DNA of 64,000 nucleotides from Thamnaconus septentrionalis (taxonomy: Eukaryota > Chordata > Actinopteri > Tetraodontiformes > Monacanthidae). The notes under the pieces are model-generated. The model saw only the letters and a list, made by a program, of their open reading frames with translations. It did not search any database and was not told where the DNA came from. This document shows positions 1 to 62,290 of the stretch, piece by piece. The stretch lies in the NCBI GenBank assembly GCA_009823395.1, contig CM020514.1, positions 8,470,466 through 8,534,465 of the forward strand, read 5' to 3'. The position numbers were made by a program, and so were the translations under genes. How positions within the stretch are numbered: position 1 is the first letter of the stretch; each line of letters begins with the position of its first letter.

Positions 1-50146
<50,146 letters not shown>

Positions 50147-50215
50147 GGACTCAGACGCAGAGCCTTCGCTGCTCTCTATGGATTGTTGCGCCAGAGCCCC
50201 TTTTTTTCCTCATCT

Positions 50216-50246
<31 letters not shown>

Positions 50247-50763
50247 TCCAGGTGGAAGTCTGTCTGGATGGCGTGGTCGCCTCCAGACGCTGCGTTCCCT
50301 CTGCGCTTTCCACTTGTGGTTTTCTTTTTCTTTGCAGCTGCGTGTGACGCTAAAGCTAAAGGGTGTGACTGGAAAAGTGTCAAAACAAATCACAAAGCTG
50401 CTGTCGTGACTTTTCTACAGTTTCTCCTGCGTTATGTCAGTTGTGTTGATGTGGCTACAGCATTCCGTGTTGCCCCTTTGATGTCTTTACTTATTTTTGT
50501 TTTTTGTCTCTTGTTTTGTTGTTTTCTGACCATGTGCCTGGTCTTCAGTTTCATCAAGTCACTTTATGCTAAAATACAACCTCCTATTGCGCAGATAGGG
50601 TGGGATGGGGTGTTGGAGGGGAGACTTTTGGATTTAAGACTGTGAATGTAATTTAAATATAGATCTATCTAATGTATTTGAGTGGATTTTTCAAAAAAAA
50701 TGAAGTGTTTTGTGCATTATTATAGATCACTTCTTTTATCAACTATTAAATGATTATATTAAA
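50147..50763 (+). other. nalcn: nalcn 3' UTR candidate with two ATTAAA polyadenylation signals
   Basis: Non-coding sequence after the stop with a (TTTA)n run at 50215-50244. ATTAAA hexamers lie at 50745-50750 and 50758-50763, followed by a G/T-rich stretch (ctgctttggtgagg). This is a plausible end of the transcript. A longer 3' UTR is possible. Confidence 0.5.
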
Positions 50764-50999
50764 GGCCTGCTTTGGTGAGGCATTTATGAGCAAAAAAAAA
50801 TGAATAATTGATTTTCTTCTGTCTACATGACACTGTAAGCTTTGCCCAATGGGTGAATTTCCTTTCATTAAAAAAAACTCCCATATTTGCCCATATTCAA
50901 AGTCCATTCTACCAGTGTTTCCCACCAAAATATGTCTGTTGTCTGTCGAATTTGTTGAACTTCCCAGAAATGAGAAAAACCCAACTTTTACTTCTTTTG

Positions 51000-51002
<3 letters not shown>

Positions 51003-51048
<46 letters not shown>
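51003..51048 (+). repeat. (TA)n microsatellite
   Basis: About 23 TA units, 3' of nalcn. Confidence 0.95.
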
Positions 51049-51051
<3 letters not shown>

Positions 51052-52378
51052 GATACATCTCCATGGCCCCTGGTGCAGGTAGAAGCAGATATAAAAAGTG
51101 GATTGATGGTGTCACCAAGAGCTCTGACTCTTAAATGAAAGTGTTTCCGGAGATCTATCTGTAAAGGTTGCTCCACGAGTGTCTGTCATTAAAAACAAAA
51201 TGAGGACTTTGAAAATGGATATAATACAAGGAACTTTAAAGTTCAAAAATAATGTTGTCTTTGTTGCTACAAGCCGAACTGACTCAAGCCCTCTTTCAAC
51301 AAGAACTGCTCGACACGGCGATTCAGTATAATCCTTCAGGTATATTGTCATTTATTAATCCAAGAAAACTGACGTCATCGTCAGAGCCATTCAGTAACTG
51401 TGCATCTGCCTTTTCCTGAGGTCCCCTTGGATCAGACGCTCTGGGTTTGTATTCTGGGAAACACTGCCCTCTGTTGGATGAACGCTGAGCTGCCCTCCGG
51501 TGAGGCTTTTGTCTGGTACAGTCATTTCTTTGCAGTTAACACTAAACCAACCCACTGTGTCTTCACGGGTTGTCCACGGTTGCTGTTACCTTCTGACAAC
51601 ATTAATGTGATCGTCCCTGCCTGCTCAACGTGTTTTTTTGTTTTTTTGTTTGTATTGTGTGTTTCCCACAGTGATGGCCGGCAACGACCCTCCCACGGTG
51701 TGCTCACTGTTGTGGTAGCAGGTGAGCGTCATTTCAAACTGTTCTTCAAGGTAGGGGTGTTTCAAGGCTGCTGCAGGGGGCGCAGAATCCCCTTGTTTTT
51801 ATTTTATTAGTTGCAATTCTCTTATATACAATATATTGTTGGTGTTATGGGAGGGGGTAGGTTGGTGCAATTTAGTCTATTCGTTTAAAAATAACATAGT
51901 TAAAAATAAAACAACACTTTAATTTGCATTATTTGCGTGGAGTCAGTCCGTCAGTCAAATTATTATGAGACATGAGGGCGGGGCTAAACTACAGGCGTAT
52001 GAGAGACATCAGAGACATTGCACGGAACCCACAATTTCTGCTGCTGTTCTATGTTTTAAAAAAATATTTTAAAGACCCAAATCATTGGGGGACACAGTTT
52101 CTAAAGAAGAGAACATATTGGGAAGAATGACAAAAGTACTGAGGTATGTTTTATCGAGGTATGCTAAGCTAGCTCGTAAATACGCTAACTACTCAGAGTA
52201 TAACAATCAATACATAGCAGCTAAGCTACCTAGTTGTACAGGGTCAATGCTGTAACTCATTCTGTAATATTTTCGAAAAACTAACTGGGGATACTATATA
52301 ATATCTATACATTATGGGGAACAATGTTTAATTTAGTTGTGCTAAACAACATAGGGTTTTCACGGCGCGTCATCAAAA

Positions 52379-52396
52379 CCGGAAGTCGCCATCTTG
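52379..52396 (+). promoter_or_regulatory. ETS plus YY1 promoter-like motif pair
   Basis: An ETS core, ccggaagt, runs straight into gtcgccatcttgg, the inverse of the YY1 consensus (AAGATGGCGAC). This pairing is common in housekeeping promoters. It lies about 65 bp upstream of the ATG of the THAP-like frame. Confidence 0.45.
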
Positions 52397-52459
52397 GAGA
52401 TACTCACGCTGCAACTGCACTGTGTATCTTGCAACACGACCAGATTATTGGCGCACAAA

Positions 52460-52629
52460 ATGGTTAATTATTGCCGTGTTTTTGGCTGCAATAACCGGTC
52501 AGACTGGAAAAAAAAACATCTGAAATATTTAGACTATAAAAAGTCATCACAAATCAGGGAGAGGAATGGGAAAAAAACAACCCACTGTCCGAAGAACGGA
52601 GACGTTTGAGGCTGGCACAAAATCTGTGA
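52460..52629 (+). pseudogene. THAP-domain gene fragment, frameshifted
   Basis: The frame begins MVNYCRVFGCNNRSDWKKK, the typical start of a fish THAP zinc-finger domain (C-x4-C pair at residues 5 and 10). Near 52583 the homologous frame shifts by one base: the continuing match SEERRRLRLAQNL is in another frame and ends at a TGA (52627-52629). The second metal-binding half (C-x2-H) is absent. THAP domains bind DNA in cellular factors and in P-element-type transposases. This copy looks dead: a decayed transposon or a retained first-exon fragment. Confidence 0.65.
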
Positions 52630-55600
52630 TTTTATTGACACAAATACGACTGTTAACAGGTTCAACATAACAGAAAAAGTGATTGTATGTCATTGGAGAT
52701 GACACACACACACACTGTGTGTGCGCGCGCGAATATGTGTGTACACTTGGTAGCCTCTCATTTCACCGTCCTTTGAAGGTGTATTTCTTCCCAGTTAATT
52801 CTGCAGCTTTTGATTCCAGCTAATTGACTAATGCACTTCAACTGGTGGCTGCAGACTCAAAGCGCTCTCCTTGTTCCCAACAGAAAGGGCCTCTTAAAGG
52901 ACCCGGGCTCTTCATTGGCCCATTGAATGAAAAAAAAAAAAAGAAAGAAAGAAAGGAAAAGAAAAAAAAAATCTCCCACTTAATGGACTGCGTGTGTACG
53001 TGCGTGTGCATATGTGTGTGCGTGCGCTTGTGTGGGTTGAGATGGCTAATGAATGTGAGGGGAAGCGGCGAGAGTGCAGAAAATCATCTGCCGGTGGGAC
53101 GTCCACTTGCTCCATAGAAATCATGACTTGCTCGCACATTCCGCTCCCTCGATGACTGAGTGCTTCAACATATGGTCCTGTAGGGAAACAGTGTGACACC
53201 GGCCCTCTTGCCAATCAAACGTCTTTAATTCCTCCTCTCTGGCTCTTTCTCTCCCCTCGACCGTTGTCTCTTAAGCTCCACTTAGCTCAGAACTATCTCA
53301 TCAAAGAGCTTTCTCTTCGTCCCCGTCAGCAGCTCCCACCCCCCACCACCGCCCATCATTTTCTCCCCCCGCGTGGAGGAACACTTTTTGTGCCTTTTAA
53401 TTGCCTCTGCATTACACCGGCTCTTGCGGGGGCCTGTTGTTTTTACCCCTCGCCATTGTAATTTGCCCATCGCTCCCTCGTGCGCGTCCGCTGGCCCTAA
53501 TTGAGGCACTTTGGTAATTGAGGAGGAAGTTCTGAAGAACAGAGGGAGCGCGCCGGTGTCTCGGAGTTGAGATTACCTGTAATTAAAGTACATGATGGCT
53601 TTGATGGCTCCGTCCCCTCCTGTAGAGATGACGCTTGCGAATGGGGCCGGGGAGAAAAGAAAGCCCTCATGGCAGCATCGCCAAGATCGGAACGACTTCT
53701 CTGTGCAAATTAGCACAAAACTGCCACCAGTGGCTGTAAATTCTGCTCGGGTGGATACGTTGAAATGACACATTCTAATAAAAAATAGCCACACGGGGCA
53801 TTGCTGTGGCCCAGTGGAGTTGTTGATTTCTCTCCACTCAATGTGTAAAGGTTCCATAATTCAAATTAAAAATCTCATTATCAGTATTTTTTCACTGTAC
53901 TGTGTGCGCCCAGCCTGTCAGTGAACTGCCCAGAAATGACAAGTTTATCCTTTTACGTCTTCTTGCATGGTCCACTTCTCAAAAGAAAGTGCTTGTCACA
54001 ACGACCACAGTACCTCCCCCCAAAATGAATGCTGACAACCTCAGTCTAGTATTGACTCTGTCCTGTCTGATTGCCTTATTTTTTTTCTCCCTTTTCAAAA
54101 ATGCCATAGTTCCAACAAAGCATCAGTTTACCAGGAAGCTAAAACTAATGGTTAATATTCTGTGCAGATTAATATTTTGTTTTGTTTCATTCATGTCAGG
54201 CTGCTCCAATAGATGTCTGATTTTAAAAAAAAATCTATCAATGTGGGGCCTTTAACAGTTGTGGTTTTACATATCTTAATGGTTTATCGTTAAATTGAAA
54301 CACTGCCAGCAAATTGTTTGCTGTTTTTGACTCTTTCACACATTTGCTCTCTCTTCTAGCCGCCAGTGACGTGGGCCTCGACAGTCGGGCTGATTAGGGT
54401 AAATACAGGGTCAACCAGGGTAAAAGCTTCCTCTTCATGGCTTTTGTCCCATCTAGACATCATTGAGGCGGCCACTGTCTGCAGACTGGAGCAATTGGAG
54501 ATGGCGAGATCTGGGGTTGAGCCAAGGTGAGTCTCATAAGGAGGCCATTGTTCCTCAAGGCCACAAAGCTTGCAGCTATCAGGACATGAATTTTTAGCCT
54601 GTTGTTCTTTTTCCTTATCTCTCATTTTTTGACACAAAAAAGCTTTTTATTAAATCACGGTGTATCTTTTGCCTTTTTTAAATTCTCAGGTCACTGTTAA
54701 ACTCCCTCCATATGGCTTCCTATTGGCTTCGGGGCCCTTGTTAATCTTTCCTGTCACTCCACACTTTCTTGGCCTCGTGATTTAAGGGTTGTGACAGTGC
54801 AAATTAACCGCCTGTACCTGGTGTCAACATCCACCCCAGGTCTGGGGCCTGATCCGGCGCCTGTGTTTTGAAACAGATGGCTACTACCGCAATAATAGTA
54901 AAGGGGGCGGAGAAAAGAAGTAGCAAATTATTTTAGCAGCAGGCGACAAAAGCAATTAACAACTGGCATAATGTGTTGATTAAAGTCCTTTCCGGGCCTC
55001 GATGTCCGGAGAAAGACAACTCTCCGTTTTTCCGGAAACAATGACCTCGACCGGACGCAGCTGTCGCTCGCCGCCGCATTTATCGAAACATGCCACATTA
55101 ACAAATTAGAAAGTGTAAACCAAGCTTAAAATTAAGATCTAGCAGCTGCCGCTGCATGTTTTTGGATTGTGAGCAGTTAAAACAAAAGACGGGTGGTGAG
55201 ATCGACTCACTCAAATTCAGATTCAATCTGAACTTGAGCCCCTTGCACTCCTCTGGTTTTTCTTTTCCTATCATGACACCCACAATTGGTTTGGGACCTA
55301 CTTTTATGCTGGGACCTCCTGTTTTCTACCTAATTAGTGCAACAAAAAAAAAAAGAAATGAATTTTTTTTTATCCATATAAGCTCAGTTCAAAAGCCCTT
55401 TTCATGGCTGAAATGTATCTCACAGATTAAGCGTTTTACCGCTGCGGCTCCTTTGTGAACGCCGTGAATGCACAAAGTCAATTTGAGGCCTTTACCTAAT
55501 GTACCTCATCAGCAGCAGTCAATTGCCTCCCCACCGAATGCCGAGCACCAAGCGAGAGGCTGCACTTTGTCTTTGCGCCAGAAAATCTCATTTTCACTAA

Positions 55601-56398
55601 ACACCTAATCAGGCCCATTCATCTGGCCATGCTTCCCCGGTTCCCCGCTCCTACACCTGGCTTCCCCGTCTTTAATTACTGGGATACAGGCTTTGTCTGA
55701 TCCGGCGCCAAGACTGGACTATGACTGGCAAATTCGGATCATACAGGCTCAAACCAATTCAATTACCCACCAATCAAAGTGAAGAAAAAAAAGGGGGCCT
55801 GTAATTGCAGTGAAAGGGCGACAATGATGAGGCCGGAGCACCCTGTCCAGGCACGGAGGGCGTCATCAGGAGGGAACCACGCCTTCCTGCAGGGGGTGCT
55901 ATGCTCAAACTTTTCAACTGTGTCGAGCAATCTGCACCATTAGTGTGTGTTTTTGTTGGAAAAGTAGCTCTAGATTAGACATAATCTCTTTTTTTTTTTT
56001 TTTCAATACTGGCATTACTTGAAGTTGTGCATGAAGATGACAGCTTCATGCAAGGAGGAGAAAATAGCTTGAAAACATTTTAAAGGTGCACCAGCTGTGC
56101 AAAAACCACATAAAGATGATTGAAAATTCCTGGATATGACAAAGATACACTTTAGATCAAAACTTCCACCCCACAAAACAAATGACTGTTAACATGACCC
56201 GACATGTCATGTTGTTCCAGTTTAAGTTCAGATTAGATAAACCTCTATTAGATGCCCCATAACTAAAATAACAGACTTTTAATAATAAGTGTTGATACAG
56301 AGTAAATGAAATAGAGAATATGGAAGTACAGTGCGGTAGACAATAATGAATAAACAAAGAAATAATAGGAACAGTGTGATTTTTGTGGACATGTAAGG

Positions 56399-56460
56399 CA
56401 GTGGTTCTCAAACTTTCTCTGTCATGCCCCACCTTGGAGAAAGAAAATATTTCATGCCCC
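56399..56460. mobile_element. hAT-like terminal fragment
   Basis: The start cagtggttctcaaactttct followed by gtcatgccccaccttggaga matches the end of a widespread vertebrate hAT-derived repeat (from memory). Only about 60 bp remain, abutting an A/T-rich (AAAT)n stretch. Confidence 0.5.
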
Positions 56461-56494
56461 CAAAAAAATAAAAAAATAAATAAATAAATAATTG

Positions 56495-56612
56495 GGGCTA
56501 GAAGCCCCAAATTTGATATGGCTGTGTCTTGAGGGATCCCGATGAACCTGCAAGTGGCCCCATGTCTCTAGGACAAAGTTGACTTTTGACCCCATAGACT
56601 TGCATGGCATTA
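56495..56612. repeat. Dispersed repeat, copy 3
   Basis: Same unit as at 28643-28760 (start ggggctagaagccccaaatt, end agacttgcatggcatta), about 28 kb away and in the same orientation. Confidence 0.8.
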
Positions 56613-56896
56613 AGGTATTGCACAAGGACCAAATTACTGTCACTTACTGGACTCTTTATTATGTAAATTAACGAAAACAAAATTACACAATCTGCAAGTC
56701 AGATGCATTTTGGCATGTTTTCACTTTGAAGGCACCTTGCTGAAGCATCAGATTTGGGAAGAGAGACGATTCAAGTGAATGTGAACTGCACTGAGTGTTG
56801 CACAAACTGCTTAATGATCCGCTGGGACTTCCGCACTCAGACAAACTTTTGCTGCCAAATAGAGAAAACATTCATCTGTTGTGTGGAGAAAATGTC

Positions 56897-57075
56897 TCGG
56901 TTGATGTCAGAGGTCAGAATGGGAAGAATGGTTGGAGGCCATGGAAAGGCAACAGACATTGAAATAAACAGTGGTTACAACCAAGGGGTGCAGAATAGCA
57001 TCTCTGAACACACAACACTGCCAACCCTGAAGCTGTGTGTAGCTACACACTAAGTGGCCACTTTATTAGGTACCT
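56897..57075 (+). mobile_element. Tc1/mariner transposase fragment and terminal sequence
   Basis: The translated stretch around SGYNQGVQNSISEHTTLPTL corresponds to the N-terminal part of a fish Tc1 transposase. It is followed at about 57050-57073 by taagtggccactttattagg, a Tc1-family terminus in an orientation that does not belong to the right end of this fragment. No intact transposase is present. Confidence 0.6.
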
Positions 57076-57519
57076 GGTACCCTGAGTTGCTCACAGCATA
57101 CAACTGGAAAGAGAACTACTAAGCTAAACTGCACTCTGAGACTAGTCTCTACCGTAAAGGTGTAAATGTTTTCAGTGTCTCTGAATAATCTGCACACTTG
57201 TCCTCACAGAGCAGAACACAAGCCCAGGCAGAGCAGCACACAAGCAGACACCAGAGAGAGAGAGAGAGACCCTCCTTCCAGCTGCAGACGGCAATAGTCT
57301 GGGACACCTCAGGTACGAGCTGACAACTTCAATTTCGCCGGCTTTTGTTTTGTTTTGTGCCGCATTTGAACGCTGTCAGCGGTTCGCGGAATCAAAAGAC
57401 AACGCTGCTGTCTCGCAGTTTGTTTTTGCGCGTGTCACCTTCCTGCGCTCCGCAGTCACATCTCATATTTTTATTTTTCCCAGATTCCAAAAAGTTACAA
57501 GTCACGTGTTTCGCCTGAA

Positions 57520-57522
<3 letters not shown>

Positions 57523-57580
<58 letters not shown>
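57523..57580 (+). repeat. (AC)29 microsatellite
   Basis: Uninterrupted dinucleotide tract. Confidence 0.95.
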
Positions 57581-57584
<4 letters not shown>

Positions 57585-60469
57585 CATCAAACAGCATCGA
57601 GCGGTATCAAAGCCAACATCAGCCTCGGTTACGGAGCGTGTGTGATGCTGCGGATCTGCTCTGCTTTAGCGCGGCTAACGATGTCGCTCGTGCTTGTCGA
57701 GACGGCGTAGAGCGGATTTGAAAATGGAATCCTGATATTCGCCGTGACAACTTCACAGCGACTCGATTTCACGCGGGGTGGTGGGACTTGCCAGGATCAC
57801 TTAAGTGGTTGTTTGTCTATCGTGAAAAATATCATCTCGGCCGGCAATTTTTTTTTTTTTTTCCTTTTTGGAGGGTTTAAGCCGAGGCTGATGGTGCCAC
57901 AAACGAGTGTCCCTCGCTTATGACTCACTATGACAGCAGACACCAGAACGTAGACAGCACACACCAGAACGCCCGGGTTTGCCCCTAGTGTTTCCAAACT
58001 GGCTACTCAACATCTGAGGAGGAATGGAAGCTGAGGGATCCCGACTCACTAGAGCGAAGACACGCTGGCTTTTTCCCGTCTCCGGAAGGGAGGAGGGAGG
58101 GAGGGCCATTGTTGGCTTAATGTGCTGCCATCAGTGTGTCTACAGAACACACACAAGTTCCTTCCAGTGTTGATCAGACCTGTGTGCCAGTCAAATAGGA
58201 GAAGAAGAAGTCACACAGGAGGAAAAATTCTGATTATTGGGTTCAACCGCCTTTATCGGCTCGTTCAAGAATCATCATCTCATATAATAGTTTTCACAAT
58301 GAAAGAAAATAAAATGAATTCATGTTAAGTCCAGACACAACTTTATATACTGTAGATGGCAACCAGTTGATCAGCCTGTTTGCTCCAAGTGATGTAATAC
58401 AAGCAGAAATCAATATTTGACACAGCTTTTTTTTTTTTTCTTTTGTAAAACTTCCCACATCTTTGCATTTCATTTTATTTATTTTCTTATGTTTGGCATA
58501 AATTGATTTAATTGAAATATCATGAGGAGTTTTGCTTGGATCTGAATTCAAATGACTCCTTAAAAATAGCTGAAACAAATGGTGATTTTTTTTGGGGGGG
58601 GATTATTTAAATCAGGCAAAAACTATTATAAGTGAGGCAGAATAACATTGTAAGATTGTGTTGACATTATTTTAGCCCTCCTGTTAATTTCAAGGCTTTG
58701 ATCATTTATTTGTTTGGAGAAAATGAAGACATGCTAGACAAATGGCTCCACGGACGATCCCGGAGACTTTCAATTGCAAATTTTCAGAGGTGAAAGAGAA
58801 AATAAAACAATTAGCCAATTAACCTGCATGCATCAGTAGCTCCAGCTATTGTACAAATTAGTTTAAAGTAAACTCCACATAAACAACTATAAATATAAAT
58901 GTACTCCTCATAAACAGATAAATGATCCAAACTCTTAACCCATTGTCTAAAAAACTTTCTCAACTTATAGTTTGTTTGGACCCGCTGGCTGCGGGCAAAG
59001 TTGTTTTTGTTGTTTTCCCCCTTCACATGTTAATATTGTTTTTGCTTATTCAGTCATTAATATTTATCTCGGGCGTTATTTTTCGATTTAAAAATAATAT
59101 CATTAATATTCCATCGACTTGGCGCAGACTTTAACGTCGACTACTCTGGGTATATTTGTTTTCCTTGGGAATAAGACATAAAACGAGTCCTTTTTATAGG
59201 CTCGCTATGAGTCTGTTCTTGTGCTCATTGGAATGTCTTTGATTTATTCCCACTGCATCTCGTTGTTGCTCTTATCAATGATGCCTTCAAAACGTGTAAT
59301 TTTAGAACAAATATGCGTTTTTCAAAGAAAAATAAAAGTAAATCGGCGCAGAAACAACATGTTGAGGCGGCCTCACAAGAAGACTTTCCTCTGGCTTGCA
59401 ACAATTAGGACAGGAGCTCATTGTTGAGGTTGCGTCATGGAACGTACACCGATGCTCACGACCTGTATTTGACGTTGACGGCTGGCTGAATTTTTTTTCC
59501 CCCTCTCGTCCTTTTCCTGCAACAACGGGAGGCAGGGCACGCACATGGCGCGACCTCTTGCGCTCCGTGTCGGGGAAGGGCACGGCGTACGTAACATCTA
59601 TCACTCCACGTGGGAGACGTTGCACTCAAACACTCTCCTCCCTTGTTGTGAAGCTGCTGTGGATTTATATGGATTTATGGAGTTTAGGTGACTGAGCTCA
59701 ACAACTTGCGGCACAACTCTTCCAAGTTCAAAAGCTTGTTTCTTTCTTGCCCCTGCTGCTCGCTTGATAAAATACCGTAATTCCAGATGAGGGAAATGCA
59801 ACCTTGTATTCCACTGTGCCCACCAGGATGCTGGTCTGTTTGCCTTGTTTCCCTCTGGAAACGGTTCATGCAAAAAACTAAAAGACTCAAGAACAACTTT
59901 TCCACTGCAGCAATAAAAAATTCAAAAGTTTTTTATATACTCATACTTAATTGTCTACTAGCTCCATATGTTATAATCATGAAAACACAAAGCAGCACTG
60001 ATTATCTCATATCATATATTAGCATATCATTATGAATGTGTGTGATGGATGTGGTTTTAGCTGGCAGCACCTGTTGTGGTTTTAAAGTGCATACTTAAAA
60101 AATAGAATCACTTCTGCAAAGAATCACTCAATCCAATTCTGCCTGAGTCTGTTCCTCTGACTGAGCCGTTCACAAAAACACACTTACCGTAGTTAAATCT
60201 TCTAAACTCAAACAGACTGTCGTTGGCGATTCAGACTTGTGTTAGATCACATTTGGGAGGTAACTGCTTTAAGCTTCCTCATCGAAAATCAGTCATCCAG
60301 CAGCAGGAAAACAAGCAAACATTCCACAATGGCTCTTCTAGAAGAACCAAAGCAACACGTTTGATGATTCTTTGAGCAGCAAGAAAACAGAACCATAGAT
60401 AGGGTATATTCAGGGTATGTCTGCACAAGTCAGACCAAAAACAGTCATTAAAGAGATGTGAGTGAAACT

Positions 60470-60656
60470 GCTGTCTGGCTGAAGATCTCAAGTTATTTTA
60501 TTTTATTGATTTATTTTGTATCGATTGTTTGTTTGCCAGTGTTTGCACTGTCTTGTTTGTACATAACTGTATTTTACTTTTTTCAATTTTGTATTTATCC
60601 TGTGAGGCACATTGAGTTGTCTTTGGCAGGAAACGTGCTATATAAATAAAGTTTCT
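60470..60656 (+). repeat. Non-LTR retrotransposon 3' end (L2/CR1-like)
   Basis: The sequence gaggcacattgagttgtctt, then acgtgctatataaataaagt is the standard 3' end of fish L2/CR1-type LINEs, followed by a CTT-rich tail. The coding part is missing. Confidence 0.65.
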
Positions 60657-61509
60657 TCTTAGTCCTCTTCTTCATCTTCTTTGTCTTCTTCATTAATTTC
60701 CGGCCAACAGCAAAGAAAGTTGTAAGAACTTAAGACTGTTTTATTATTTAAATTTAATAATTTAATGTAATTTTTTTTATTTTGTAAAAATAACAGATTT
60801 GCTTTCCCGTTCCTGGGCTTCTAACTTCCTATCACTGTGTGCAGCAGGTAGCGCTGCGGCGGAGCCGCCGAGATGCAAATCACTGCGGTTGAGTTCAGAG
60901 CCGGGGTCGACTTTGACGCTTGCGACTAAACGGGACGCGGTGCGAAAAGTGAAGGAATGATTTGCTTCACGCTGGGCCGGAGATGGAAAATAAGAATTAG
61001 TGCGATGCAGGTATGAGGGGAGGAGGATGGGTTATGGGTGGGGTGTGAGGAGCAGAATGGCCGTCTGATCTTTACCGGGGGCCCTGCGCAGTAATGGAGG
61101 AGTGCGGCTGCCTCCCGACTCTACCCCCGAAGACTAATGACTCATAAAGCCTCGCTGCCACCTCATCTTTGACAAATGGCAAATGTCAGCGGCGTATTCT
61201 CCTGGTAGGCATAATTTTATTAAGTGCAAATATCACCGCGGTCCTTTGGAGACACTCAAAGGTTAGACCAACAGCTGTATCAGTTTCATGAGCATTAGCC
61301 AGGATTTTTTTTTTTTCCTCCCTTTCTCTTTTTTTTCCTTCTTGCCCCTCTCCCCTCGCAGCGAGCCGCGGCTCCCTCGAGCTGATGGACACGGCCAGTC
61401 AACCATGAGCGGGGATGCGCTAACTAAATGCAATAAGGCAAAAGCTCGGCCTAAGATCATGTTTATTTAAAAGCCCGGGACAATAACCTTAATGGAGGAG
61501 AGTGAGGTT

Positions 61510-61536
61510 GGGGTGGGGGTGTGTGGGGGAGGGGGG
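61510..61536 (+). other. G-quadruplex-forming motif
   Basis: Runs of 4, 5, 5 and 6 guanines separated by loops of 1, 5 and 1 nt on the + strand. Confidence 0.7.
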
Positions 61537-61661
61537 TAAATAAGAGACTGGTGGCATATAGAGGGGCAGATCGTTTTCCCATTTATTTGCTGTGGTAATT
61601 TGTTGACTCACTCATCCATGCAGGGTCTTTATGTTTAATGCAGGCCTCCAGAGGGGGAAAC

Positions 61662-61734
61662 GGGGGCTGGGTATGGGTGGGGTAGGGTTGGTGTGGTGTG
61701 GTGTGGTGTGGGGGGAGTGGGGGTACCCAGAGAG
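61662..61734 (+). other. G-rich block with (GTGTG) repeats and quadruplex potential
   Basis: Runs of 5, 3, 3, 4 and 3 guanines up to about 61687, then gtgtggtgtggtgtggtgtg and two more G runs. Confidence 0.65.
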
Positions 61735-62014
61735 ATTAGTCTCCACCTCTCAGTGCCGCAGACAGACGTGGGTGAATATCAGCCCTTTAAGCAGAGCCGG
61801 GGGCCCCGCATGCTCATGGGGCCCTTCGTACCAGCCCAGCCCAGCCCAGCCTGGCTCAGTACACCTGCCAAATAATTATTGGGAATTAGTCCAGATTGTG
61901 TGAGAGAGCATCAAGGGTTTTCTTCTTCAAAAGAAAAATACAAATAATAATAGTTAATTTGAAAAAGAAAATGTTGCCTTAGTACTAAAGATGCATCTCA
62001 GATTCTCAAAATGT

Positions 62015-62290
62015 GTATAGGCCCTTTCCCACTGGCAAAAAAAAAAGCATTTTAAACCTTTGGTGGCAGTGGGAAAGGCTCACTGACCTGCGTCAACCAG
62101 CGTCAAACAACCCTGCAAGCAACCCGGGCTTAAAATCGGCTTTAGTCGGCTCCGCTCCAATCGGCTCGCAGTGGGAAAACCAGACCCGCGTCAACACGCT
62201 AATTTACGTGATGACGTTGAGTGTTACATGCGAAACGTCATAATATCGTGCCAGTCGCGATATTATGACGAAAGGTGTTTCGAGACTTTT
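62015..62290. mobile_element. Candidate MITE with nested inverted repeats
   Basis: CTTTCCCACTG (62024-62034) is exactly inverted as CAGTGGGAAAG (62067-62077) and echoed at 62169-62179. A perfect 13-bp hairpin follows at 62236-62270. Phrases such as tttcccactggc are typical of miniature elements in fish. Boundaries and superfamily are unclear. Confidence 0.45.

Noticed and set aside
54356..54637. 93-codon minus-strand frame
   Set aside because: No recognisable family and no splice or start context. It may be a non-coding element.
57173..57313. Possible 5' UTR exon (cctcacag ... cacctcag|gtacga)
   Set aside because: Only splice-like ends support it. There is no reading frame, promoter or linked exon.
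57350..57721. 123-codon frame containing a His-Thr repeat
   Set aside because: It is carried open by the (AC)29 microsatellite.
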